Assembly: GCA_021826315.1 (NCBI GenBank) | Contig: JAKAZZ010000023.1 | Location: forward strand, 1 to 36,017 | Reading direction: 5' to 3' | Source: Actinomycetes bacterium | Lineage (GTDB): Bacteria; Actinomycetota; Acidimicrobiia; Acidimicrobiales; Acidimicrobiaceae | DNA: 36,017 nucleotides | Shown here: positions 26,981 through 34,877 of the stretch, piece after piece | Position numbering within the stretch: the first letter of the stretch is position 1 | Layout of the letters: every line of letters starts with the position of its first letter | Notes under the pieces: model-generated | The model's input: the letters and a program-made list of their open reading frames with translations, nothing else | Told to the model about the DNA's origin: nothing | Database searches by the model: none | Made by a program: the position numbers and the translations under genes

Positions 26981-27476
26981 CGCACCTGATATGGGCGCTA
27001 AGTTTATCGAATTTACAGTAACCGGTGAAGAGGCGATGGTGGAGCTTGGAATCTCAATCGGTTCATCGATCGTTACCCCCGTTCTAATTACCCTGCTAGG
27101 AGATCTTGGCGCAGGCAAGACGACTCTTGCTAAGGGTATTATCGCTGGGCAAGGTGTCGACGAGGTGGTAACCTCCCCGACCTTCATAATCCAACGGGAG
27201 TATGAGGGCAATCTTCCAATCAGACACCTAGATCTATATCGATTCTCTGGTGCAAGGTCACTCGACTTGATGGACATCGATCTATTCGACGATGGAACTT
27301 TGCGGCTGGTTGAATGGCCAAATGCGGTAGATTTCATCATCGAGGCAGATATCCAGATTGAAGTTGATTCGATCATGGATGGTGAGGCCCGATTTATTCA
27401 CCTCTCGATTGCTCCTCATGTAGACCATCGTATCTTTGAGAAGCTTTCAACTTTTGCGAACAGGAGTCAGTCTTGA
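26970..27476 (+). CDS. tsaE: tRNA t6A synthesis ATPase TsaE
   Basis: ATPase that works with TsaB and TsaD to add threonylcarbamoyl to A37 of ANN-decoding tRNAs. From the ATG at 26970 it is 168 aa. The P-loop is GDLGAGKTT (44-52), followed by VTSPTFIIQREYEG and LPIRHLDLYRF, and LRLVEWPNAVDF near the end. The start overlaps udg by 11 nt and has GGTGG about 8 nt upstream; an ATG at 26991 (MGAKFIEF) is a possible alternative. Its stop overlaps the tsaB start. Confidence 0.94.
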   Translation: MVNNAPDMGAKFIEFTVTGEEAMVELGISIGSSIVTPVLITLLGDLGAGKTTLAKGIIAGQGVDEVVTSPTFIIQREYEGNLPIRHLDLYRFSGARSLDLMDIDLFDDGTLRLVEWPNAVDFIIEADIQIEVDSIMDGEARFIHLSIAPHVDHRIFEKLSTFANRSQS

Positions 27477-28141
27477 CCAGAAGTGCAACGGTGGTGATCG
27501 ATACCTCATCTTCGTACTCGATTCTTGCGATCTTGTTAGATGCCAAAGTCTTCTCGTGTCAAATTATCACTGAGCCAAAGACTCTCTTGCGCGAGATAGG
27601 CCTCTTTTCGCTCCAAGTACGGGCTGAGATTGATCGGATTGATAACGCCCAGATTGAGATTGTGCTATGCGTGGGTCCAAGTGGCTTTTCGGGTGGACGC
27701 ATCGGCGTTGCAACTGGAAGGAGCCTTGCCCTTGGTTGGGGTAAAGGTGTAATAGCCTTTGACCATCTTGAGATGATGTCGTATATTGTTTCGAATGTTG
27801 CACCCCACGACTTTCTTATCGAAGATGCGAAGGGGGGCGAAGTCCACCTCTTCGACAACAGGATTCGTGGAAGTTCCTCGATTACCTTGAGTTTTGATGA
27901 CGCAGACTCTACCATCGGACAAAGCCAGAGCGTAACGGTAATTGGCGCATTACCGAAGGGGTGGGAGTCTCTTTCACGCGAGGGCGTTCGTGTGCTTGAT
28001 GTGAACGAACTCCCAATTGAATCAAAAATCGCCTCCTTTGTTGATGCGATTAAAGACAGACAGAGAGTCTCACCCGACAAATTAAAGATTAGATATGGCC
28101 GAGAGTACGTAGCTGTAGCAAACTTTGAGAAGTTGCGCTAG
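27473..28141 (+). CDS. tsaB: tRNA t6A synthesis partner TsaB
   Basis: ASKHA-fold protein without catalysis of its own that pairs with TsaD. It is 222 aa, starting with the phosphate-1-like segment VVIDTSSSYSILAI and the signature GPSGFSGGRIGVATGRSLAL, a variant of the family GPGSFTGLRIG. It starts with TTG (AGGAG at 27462-27466) and overlaps tsaE (TTGA). In most actinobacteria rimI and tsaD follow directly; here a block of about 1.7 kb intervenes. Its TAG stop overlaps the rnhA stop on the other strand. Confidence 0.92.
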   Translation: MTRSATVVIDTSSSYSILAILLDAKVFSCQIITEPKTLLREIGLFSLQVRAEIDRIDNAQIEIVLCVGPSGFSGGRIGVATGRSLALGWGKGVIAFDHLEMMSYIVSNVAPHDFLIEDAKGGEVHLFDNRIRGSSSITLSFDDADSTIGQSQSVTVIGALPKGWESLSREGVRVLDVNELPIESKIASFVDAIKDRQRVSPDKLKIRYGREYVAVANFEKLR

Positions 28142-28569
28142 AGAGAAGCCACACCGATATTTGCTAACTGGTCGGCGCGCTCGTTGCCGTAGTCGCCATC
28201 GTGACCTCTCACCCATCGCCACTCGACTCGCCTTGTAGAGACCTGTTCGGCGAGTTCCTTCCAGAGGTCCATATTCTTGACCGCCTTGTTATCGGCAGTT
28301 CTCCAACCCTTCCGGATCCAGTTGGGAAGCCATTTAGTGATGCCGTCGATGACGTACTTGGAGTCCGCGTAGATGACCAGATCTCGCGAAGCGTCTGTAT
28401 TTTTAAGGGCTTCGATCGCAGCGGTCAATTCCATGCGGTTGTTGGTCGTGTCTCGTTCGCCACCAAAGTATTCGGTGCGCTCGCCGGCGTCGATAATAAG
28501 TACTCCCCACCCACCGGGGCCTGGATTAGATTTGCATGCACCGTCGGTGTAGGCAATTACTTGGCTCAT
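28138..28569 (-). CDS. rnhA: Ribonuclease HI
   Basis: Degrades the RNA strand of RNA-DNA hybrids (primers, R-loops). It is 143 aa with the full catalytic set Asp9 (AYTDGACKSNPGPGGWG), Glu47 (NNRMELTAAI), Asp69 (YADSKYVIDGI), His123 and Asp133 (GHDGDYGNERAD). The ATG at 28569 is preferred over the adjacent GTG at 28572 because AGGA lies 7 nt before it. It has no extra domain. It is convergent with tsaB, sharing a CTAG stop overlap. Confidence 0.97.
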   Translation of the reverse strand: MSQVIAYTDGACKSNPGPGGWGVLIIDAGERTEYFGGERDTTNNRMELTAAIEALKNTDASRDLVIYADSKYVIDGITKWLPNWIRKGWRTADNKAVKNMDLWKELAEQVSTRRVEWRWVRGHDGDYGNERADQLANIGVASL

Positions 28570-28578
28570 CACAGTTTC

Positions 28579-28596
28579 CTATTCAATCTTGAATAG
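28579..28596 (-). repeat. Hairpin just before rnhA
   Basis: CTATTCA (28579-28585) and TGAATAG (28590-28596) form a perfect 7-bp stem with a 4-nt loop. Read on the minus strand, the rnhA ribosome binding site starts at the foot of this stem, so it might limit rnhA translation. Confidence 0.6.
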
Positions 28597-28641
28597 CCAA
28601 TATAGTGAGTCGCGACGGTCGCTAGTTGCCCCGTATGGTTT

Positions 28642-28998
28642 TCAGGAGGCTAAGCCGCTACTATTTCTGACCGCAAATGTTTCGATGTAGAGCCGAGGCA
28701 TTGGCCTCTCGGTTGAGTTGTGAGAGTGGCACTTGGGGCAAATTATGCTCTCTTCACCGCGAAAACAGGTCTTACATTTCATGCAGGTTCGGCGAGGAAG
28801 CATTGCATTGATGGTAAGTATGCTCTCGTTTGTCTGAAAGTGATCTTTGGATAAAAGCTGGTAAGCATCTTTTAGTTTTTGTTGCGAGAGAACTGGATTT
28901 GCGGAGAGAGTGACCGAACTGATCTCTCTGTCGCCGGCAAGACTTATTAGGGCTGAAAGTATCTGATTCATCTCACCGAGTTCGGTAAAGTCGACCAC
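28642..28998 (-). CDS. HypA-like zinc protein, nickel site absent
   Basis: From the GTG at 28998 this is 118 aa; a TTG at 29019 (125 aa) is also open. GGGGGG just upstream supports the GTG. The layout matches HypA/HybF nickel chaperones: an N-terminal alpha/beta part (MNQILSALISLAGDREIS) and a zinc ribbon with CMKC (72-75) and CPKC (87-90), ending in PRLYIETFAV. HypA needs Met-His-Glu at its exact N-terminus to bind nickel; here the aligned residues are Met-Asn-Gln and lie about nine residues inside. No hydrogenase or urease genes are in the window. It may have another role or be decaying. Confidence 0.6.
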   Translation of the reverse strand: MVDFTELGEMNQILSALISLAGDREISSVTLSANPVLSQQKLKDAYQLLSKDHFQTNESILTINAMLPRRTCMKCKTCFRGEESIICPKCHSHNSTERPMPRLYIETFAVRNSSGLAS

Positions 28999-29459
28999 GT
29001 TCCCCCCTGAATCTCTCAAGTCTCTAATTACGTCCGTGTAACTATATTTGATATGTTTTAAATTTCTTACTGAATACTTTATGTTTTAATTAATAGTTGC
29101 TTTCGATCTATTTACATATGGAATTTGAACATAATGTTCATGAATGGTATTTAGTACCGGAATAAATATTGATGAAATATAGTTCGTGTGTATTCGTGTT
29201 TAGCTCCATTGAAATGGAATAATTTGATTGCTTAGTCAACCGCGTAATTTTTATCGAATTGTGCTACGGCCCTTTGACACTACGATTGCAATTTATGCGA
29301 TCGCAATTATTTAACCCTTACACCTTTCTGAAATAGAGTTTTTTGGATTATTTCATTTCGGAAATAAACGATTTCATCGCTGCGTTGGAGAGTCGATGTC
29401 GCTAGTTTGGGCTGACGAGTACCAGCTAGATCGTTGTTGGTAGTCTTTATGGAAGAGAT
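28999..29459. other. AT-rich gene-free region with small palindromes
   Basis: No protein gene is visible in these 461 nt, which are clearly richer in A and T than the rest. Read along the plus strand they hold: a possible minus-strand -10 TATAGT (complement of 29041-29046) for the HypA-like gene; TGAACAT-A-ATGTTCA (29126-29140); TCCATT-GA-AATGGA (29205-29218); a consensus -35 TTGACA (29274-29279) with no good -10; ATTGC/GCAAT around GCGATCGC (29285-29307); and a 10-bp hairpin TTTCTGAAAT/ATTTCGGAAA near 29325-29364. It is probably the divergent promoter region of the genes on each side. Confidence 0.5.
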
Positions 29460-29786
29460 ATGACGTTTCAAAGAGCGGTAAAACTTGCTGACCTCAAAAG
29501 TGGTCGTTTCACAAAGGCCGAGGTCTTAGGTGTTGATCTATGTTTTACCCTGTGTGATGGCGAAGTAATCTGTTTAGAGAACAGCTGCTCTCATATGGGA
29601 CTTCCGATCGATCGCGCCGAAATTCGCCCCGATGGCTCCTTCGAGTGTCCATGGCACGGATTTGCCTTTAAGCTCGAAGGTGGGTTTTGCAAGACGTATC
29701 CGGTCTACAAGATTAAGACCTTTGAAACCAAGATCGACGGCGGCGAAGTTCTAGTAGACGTCGGCGAAGGCGTACAAGGCGACTAA
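29460..29786 (+). CDS. Rieske [2Fe-2S] ferredoxin-like protein
   Basis: A small electron-transfer protein of 108 aa made of one Rieske domain. The cluster ligands are Cys43 and His45 (CSH) and Cys63 and His66 (CPWH), with 17 residues between His45 and Cys63. It has no signal or membrane segment, so it is cytoplasmic and resembles the ferredoxins of ring-hydroxylating oxygenases or NirD. No partner oxygenase or reductase is nearby, so its redox partner is unknown. GGAAGAG precedes the ATG. Confidence 0.93.
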   Translation: MTFQRAVKLADLKSGRFTKAEVLGVDLCFTLCDGEVICLENSCSHMGLPIDRAEIRPDGSFECPWHGFAFKLEGGFCKTYPVYKIKTFETKIDGGEVLVDVGEGVQGD

Positions 29787-29830
29787 GCGCCAAAGACCCA
29801 TGAAACGTGTTGGTGCGGGAGGTAGATGCA

Positions 29831-30406
29831 ATGGCTATTGTTCACGGTGAATCTAGGCAGATCTCCGGTGAATCTTCGAGCTTGGCGATCGTACCGATGC
29901 GCAAGAAGGACATTGAAAGTGTCCTTGAGATCGAAAAGCGCGTTCACCCTAAGCCATGGTCTTATAACGTCTTTTTGAGCGAGATTTCCAATACCAAGGA
30001 GAGGTCATACTCGGTCCTTCGCCTCGACGGAGAGATTATCGGCTACTCCGGGGTTATGTACATTTTGGAAGATGCCCACGTCACCAACATTGCGGTTTCG
30101 CCTGACCTTCAAGGGAAGAACTATGGCTCTTGCCTGCTCTATGCACTTATCGTCGAGGCGTTGAAGCGTGGGTCGATAAACCTTACTTTAGAAGTCCGGG
30201 TCTCTAATAAGCCAGCTCAAAAACTTTATACCAACTTCGGTTTCATGCCAGTTGGGATCCGAAAGGGCTACTACCAAGAAAATAATGAAGATGCCATGAT
30301 CATGTGGGCATATGACATTGACAGCGAGGACTTCCGAGCCCGAATAACGCGGATCGCGGAGAACAAAGGACTCATTGAGCGCAGCAAGTCGCCAAAGTGG
30401 TTCTGA
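29831..30406 (+). CDS. rimI: GNAT acetyltransferase RimI-like
   Basis: N-alpha-acetyltransferase; RimI acetylates ribosomal protein bS18 in E. coli. From the ATG at 29831 it is 191 aa; GGGAGG (29818-29823) lies 7 nt upstream, better than the GTG at 29807. The acetyl-CoA loop is QGKNYGS (94-100), and LEVRVSNKPAQKLYTNFGF and RKGYYQENNEDAMIM match RimI closely. About 20 extra residues precede the domain, and about 30 follow it. It sits before tsaD as in other actinobacteria. Confidence 0.94.
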   Translation: MAIVHGESRQISGESSSLAIVPMRKKDIESVLEIEKRVHPKPWSYNVFLSEISNTKERSYSVLRLDGEIIGYSGVMYILEDAHVTNIAVSPDLQGKNYGSCLLYALIVEALKRGSINLTLEVRVSNKPAQKLYTNFGFMPVGIRKGYYQENNEDAMIMWAYDIDSEDFRARITRIAENKGLIERSKSPKWF

Positions 30407-30446
30407 TGTTGAAATGTTCACAGGGTATTTGAGAACGTAGACGTAT

Positions 30447-31445
30447 ATGGATCTTCTACTTGGAATTGAAACTTCTTGCGACGATACTGCAGTTGCAGTT
30501 GTCGGAGCCGATGGCAAGGTGCTCTCCTCGGTAATCGCAAGTCAAATCAGCGTACATAGTGATTTTGGAGGAGTTGTGCCAGAACTCGCCTCCAGAGCTC
30601 ACGAAGCAGTAATGGTACCAACGCTTGAAGAGGCGCTAAGGCGTGCGAATCTTTCGACGACTTCTCCGGGACTCGATGCAATCGCGGTTACCGTTGGTCC
30701 TGGATTGAGTGGCCCCCTCATGGTTGGAGTAGCAACTGCGCAGGCATTGTCCGTCGCGTGGAATGTACCGTTGATTGCTGTAAATCACCTTGAGGGCCAC
30801 ATATTTGCCCTAGGTCTGGATACGACTTTTCCAAGGTTGCCCCTCGTTGTGCTTGTGGTATCGGGTGGACATACGATGATCGTTGGCATAAGAGAACTCG
30901 GCAAATACGAGATACTCGGTAGGAGCTACGACGATGCAGCTGGCGAAGCATTTGACAAGGTAGCGCGGCTCCTTGGCCTTGGATTTCCAGGAGGCCCTGA
31001 GATCGAGCGACTCGGAAACAGTGGCGACCGAGGCGCGATCAAGTTCAAACAGGCTGTAACTAAGGGGAAGTACGACTTTTCATTCTCTGGTCCTAAGACC
31101 GCGGTTGTACGGTACCTCCGAGAGAACACCGGATTTGACTCCGCCGATGTAGCTGCCTCCTTTCAGGAGAGTATCGCTCAGGTTCTAGCGCGAAAGACCA
31201 TTGAAGCCGCGATCGACTTCGGGGCCAATTCCGTCGGACTAAGCGGAGGCGTTGGTGCCAACAGCCGACTACGAGAGTTGCTGGGCGAGATTGGATCAAG
31301 GAATTCAATCGAAGTATTTTTGCCCGCTCGAACCAATTGCACAGACAATGGAGCGATGATCGCAGAAGCCGGACGATTTAGGTTGGAAAAGTTCGGACCA
31401 ACGACTCTTCCCATCGACGTAATACCCTCTCTGAAGTTTGGATAG
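30447..31445 (+). CDS. tsaD: tRNA threonylcarbamoyltransferase TsaD
   Basis: Catalytic subunit for t6A37 formation, transferring threonylcarbamoyl from its AMP ester to tRNA. It is 332 aa with MDLLLGIETSCDDTAVAVVG at the N-terminus, the metal ligands His114 and His118 in NHLEGHIFA, VSGGHTMI, and a C-terminal NCTDNGAMIA with the metal Asp. The segment GVVPELASRAHE is diagnostic. No strong ribosome binding site is seen before the ATG. It is followed within 10 nt by the CIRCE element of groES. Confidence 0.97.
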   Translation: MDLLLGIETSCDDTAVAVVGADGKVLSSVIASQISVHSDFGGVVPELASRAHEAVMVPTLEEALRRANLSTTSPGLDAIAVTVGPGLSGPLMVGVATAQALSVAWNVPLIAVNHLEGHIFALGLDTTFPRLPLVVLVVSGGHTMIVGIRELGKYEILGRSYDDAAGEAFDKVARLLGLGFPGGPEIERLGNSGDRGAIKFKQAVTKGKYDFSFSGPKTAVVRYLRENTGFDSADVAASFQESIAQVLARKTIEAAIDFGANSVGLSGGVGANSRLRELLGEIGSRNSIEVFLPARTNCTDNGAMIAEAGRFRLEKFGPTTLPIDVIPSLKFG

Positions 31446-31454
31446 ATGAGTTTT

Positions 31455-31481
31455 TTAGCACTCACGATAGTTGAGTGCTAA
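31455..31481 (+). promoter_or_regulatory. CIRCE operator (HrcA) upstream of groES
   Basis: TTAGCACTC (31455-31463), 9-nt spacer, GAGTGCTAA (31473-31481) is a perfect match to the CIRCE consensus TTAGCACTC-N9-GAGTGCTAA. It predicts heat-shock control of groES-groEL by the repressor HrcA. A TTGAGT (31471-31476) overlapping it, with TATATT or TATTTC downstream (from 31490), can serve as the promoter. Confidence 0.97.
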
Positions 31482-31537
31482 AAGTGGACTATATTATTTC
31501 TTTGAAGTCAGTCACTCTAAGGAGGATTTGAAAGAGA

Positions 31538-33456
<1,919 letters not shown>

Positions 33457-33485
33457 GTAGCGCAATCTCTTAGAGGTTGTAAGTG

Positions 33486-33524
33486 GAGGCGGAGTGGGAA
33501 TTATCCTGCTCCGCCTCTTAGTTT
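33486..33524 (+). terminator. Terminator after groEL
   Basis: GAGGCGGAG (33486-33494) and CTCCGCCTC (33509-33517) form a perfect 9-bp stem, and the loop can pair further (GGGA with TCC). It is followed by TTAGTTTG, a weak T-run. It ends the groES-groEL unit. Confidence 0.65.
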
Positions 33525-33542
33525 GTGGAAGTGTTCTATAAA

Positions 33543-33570
33543 TTGCCGGTCGCTATTCAAATGGTATTAG
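33543..33570 (+). promoter_or_regulatory. Possible promoter for NUDIX gene
   Basis: TTGCCG (33543-33548) and TATTAG (33565-33570) are 16 nt apart and lie about 60 nt before the GTG start. The match is modest; it fits the position after the groEL terminator. Confidence 0.3.
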
Positions 33571-33630
33571 GCCTCTTGTTTGTGAAGTAGGATCTCTTAG
33601 GTCGCAGTCTTTCGTTGTGGAGTAGTTTTC

Positions 33631-34344
33631 GTGGGTGAAGTTATCGATCTTGATGCTCGGTTTAGACAGACGATACCGCGTCCGCCCACCTATAGACGGA
33701 TTCGTCGCCCTCGCTGGGTAAACGAATTGGCCGTAGAGTTGCCTTCAAATCGTTTTGATATAGCGCGGGCCTTTTCACTAAGTTCTGAGCGCCCCGCTCC
33801 AGTAGTCACTGAACCACCATGGGGAAGTGAGAAGATGAGACAGTCGGGAGTGCTTGGGCTACTCACTGGGTCAGTTCACAGCCCGGCCCTGTTATTTACC
33901 CGTCGAGCGAGCCACCTAAAGTCCCATGCAGGAGAGGTATCTTTCCCGGGAGGAAAGGTTGAGGAGGGTGAGACTCCCTTCGATGCAGCTGTTCGCGAAA
34001 CCTACGAAGAGATCGGTGTCGCTCCAGAAGAGATTGAAGTCATTGGACGCATTACCGAACTTTCTACATTTTCGACTCGCTTTACTCTTGTTGCTTTTTT
34101 AGGGCTTTCTCACTTCTCAATCCCGAATCTCGAGGTAAACCACTCTGAGGTAGACGAGGTATTCTCTGTTGACATTGCTGACCTACTAAGTGATGAGGTC
34201 TACCACCGAGAACTATGGAAGCGTGGTGGGGAAGAGCGAGAGATGCACTTTTTTGAGGTGGATCAGGATTTGATTTGGGGTGCCACAGCTTTTGTTACGG
34301 TTGAACTATTACGACGTATATACACAGGTCTCAGTCGAGACTGA
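33631..34344 (+). CDS. NUDIX hydrolase, CoA pyrophosphatase-like
   Basis: Predicted to cleave a nucleoside diphosphate derivative, most likely CoA or a related compound. The 237-aa protein has a full NUDIX box at 108-130 (GKVEEGE then RETYEEIGV, matching GX5EX7REUXEEXGU). The preceding segment LLFTRRASHLKSHAGEVSFP (87-106) is the CoA pyrophosphatase (NudL/UPF0035) signature. About 70 N-terminal residues are family-poor. The start is GTG with GGAG upstream. The substrate is inferred from motif only. Confidence 0.9.
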   Translation: MGEVIDLDARFRQTIPRPPTYRRIRRPRWVNELAVELPSNRFDIARAFSLSSERPAPVVTEPPWGSEKMRQSGVLGLLTGSVHSPALLFTRRASHLKSHAGEVSFPGGKVEEGETPFDAAVRETYEEIGVAPEEIEVIGRITELSTFSTRFTLVAFLGLSHFSIPNLEVNHSEVDEVFSVDIADLLSDEVYHRELWKRGGEEREMHFFEVDQDLIWGATAFVTVELLRRIYTGLSRD

Positions 34345-34361
34345 GAAACGAGGAGACATAG

Positions 34362-34760
34362 ATGGCAAAGGTAACGTTTGAGGCCGATTCGCTTGAGGAT
34401 CTTGTTGCCCAGATGAAGCGGTGGATCTCTACCTACGACTCTCCAAACAAATCTTCTGACATTGTGAACTTGATTGGGACTGCAACCGGCGCTACTGGAG
34501 ATCTAGCTAAAGCCGCGATCGCCATGGTCGCTAACTCTGCGCCCGAGCCGATTTCTAGTAGTGACATATTCAAGAGGCTGACTCAACTTGGCTACGAAGT
34601 AACTGAGAGCGCTCAAAGGACAGTTACGTCGACTCTTGATACTCTTGCCACCGATGATGGCGTTGGAATCGTGGAGAAGGTTGATAAAGCACGTGACGCA
34701 GCACTATATGAAATGAGTCAGGCGGTAGCGAGAGGCGTCCTTAAAATTATTGGACTTTAG
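34362..34760 (+). CDS. Conserved-looking protein, function unknown
   Basis: A 132-aa soluble protein I do not recognise. It has no signal peptide, no membrane segment and no Cys or His. The first 25 residues (VTFEADSLEDLVAQMKRWI) form an acidic amphipathic start. Residues about 70-110 (PISSSDIFKRLTQLGYEV, then TVTSTLDTLATDDGVGIVEK) look like a winged-helix fold. That is a guess from pattern and would suggest a nucleic-acid or protein-binding role. It lies 17 nt after the NUDIX gene, probably co-transcribed, and 117 nt before guaB3. GAGGAGA precedes the ATG. Confidence 0.85.
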   Translation: MAKVTFEADSLEDLVAQMKRWISTYDSPNKSSDIVNLIGTATGATGDLAKAAIAMVANSAPEPISSSDIFKRLTQLGYEVTESAQRTVTSTLDTLATDDGVGIVEKVDKARDAALYEMSQAVARGVLKIIGL

Positions 34761-34799
34761 ATGTGGCGATTGTCTCTAAGGGCAAAAGGGTGAGGATGA

Positions 34800-34819
34800 A
34801 TTCAGTGATTAGACTGAAT
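34800..34819 (+). repeat. Short inverted repeat upstream of guaB3
   Basis: ATTCAGT (34800-34806) and ACTGAAT (34813-34819) are perfect 7-bp arms around a 6-nt spacer GATTAG. It could be an operator or a weak stem in the guaB3 leader. No T-run follows. Confidence 0.5.
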
Positions 34820-34877
34820 ACATGAAAAGCTCAATCTGTGCAAATTCTAGCACCATATCCTCGGCAAGGGGGTTCTG

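Noticed and set aside
29126-29140. SOS (LexA) box
   Set aside because: GAAC and GTTC are 5 nt apart, not the 4 of the Gram-positive SOS box, and neither neighbour is an SOS gene.
29281-29312. GCGATCGC as a HIP1-type cyanobacterial repeat
   Set aside because: A single copy in an AT-rich spacer; no family of repeats is seen in the window.
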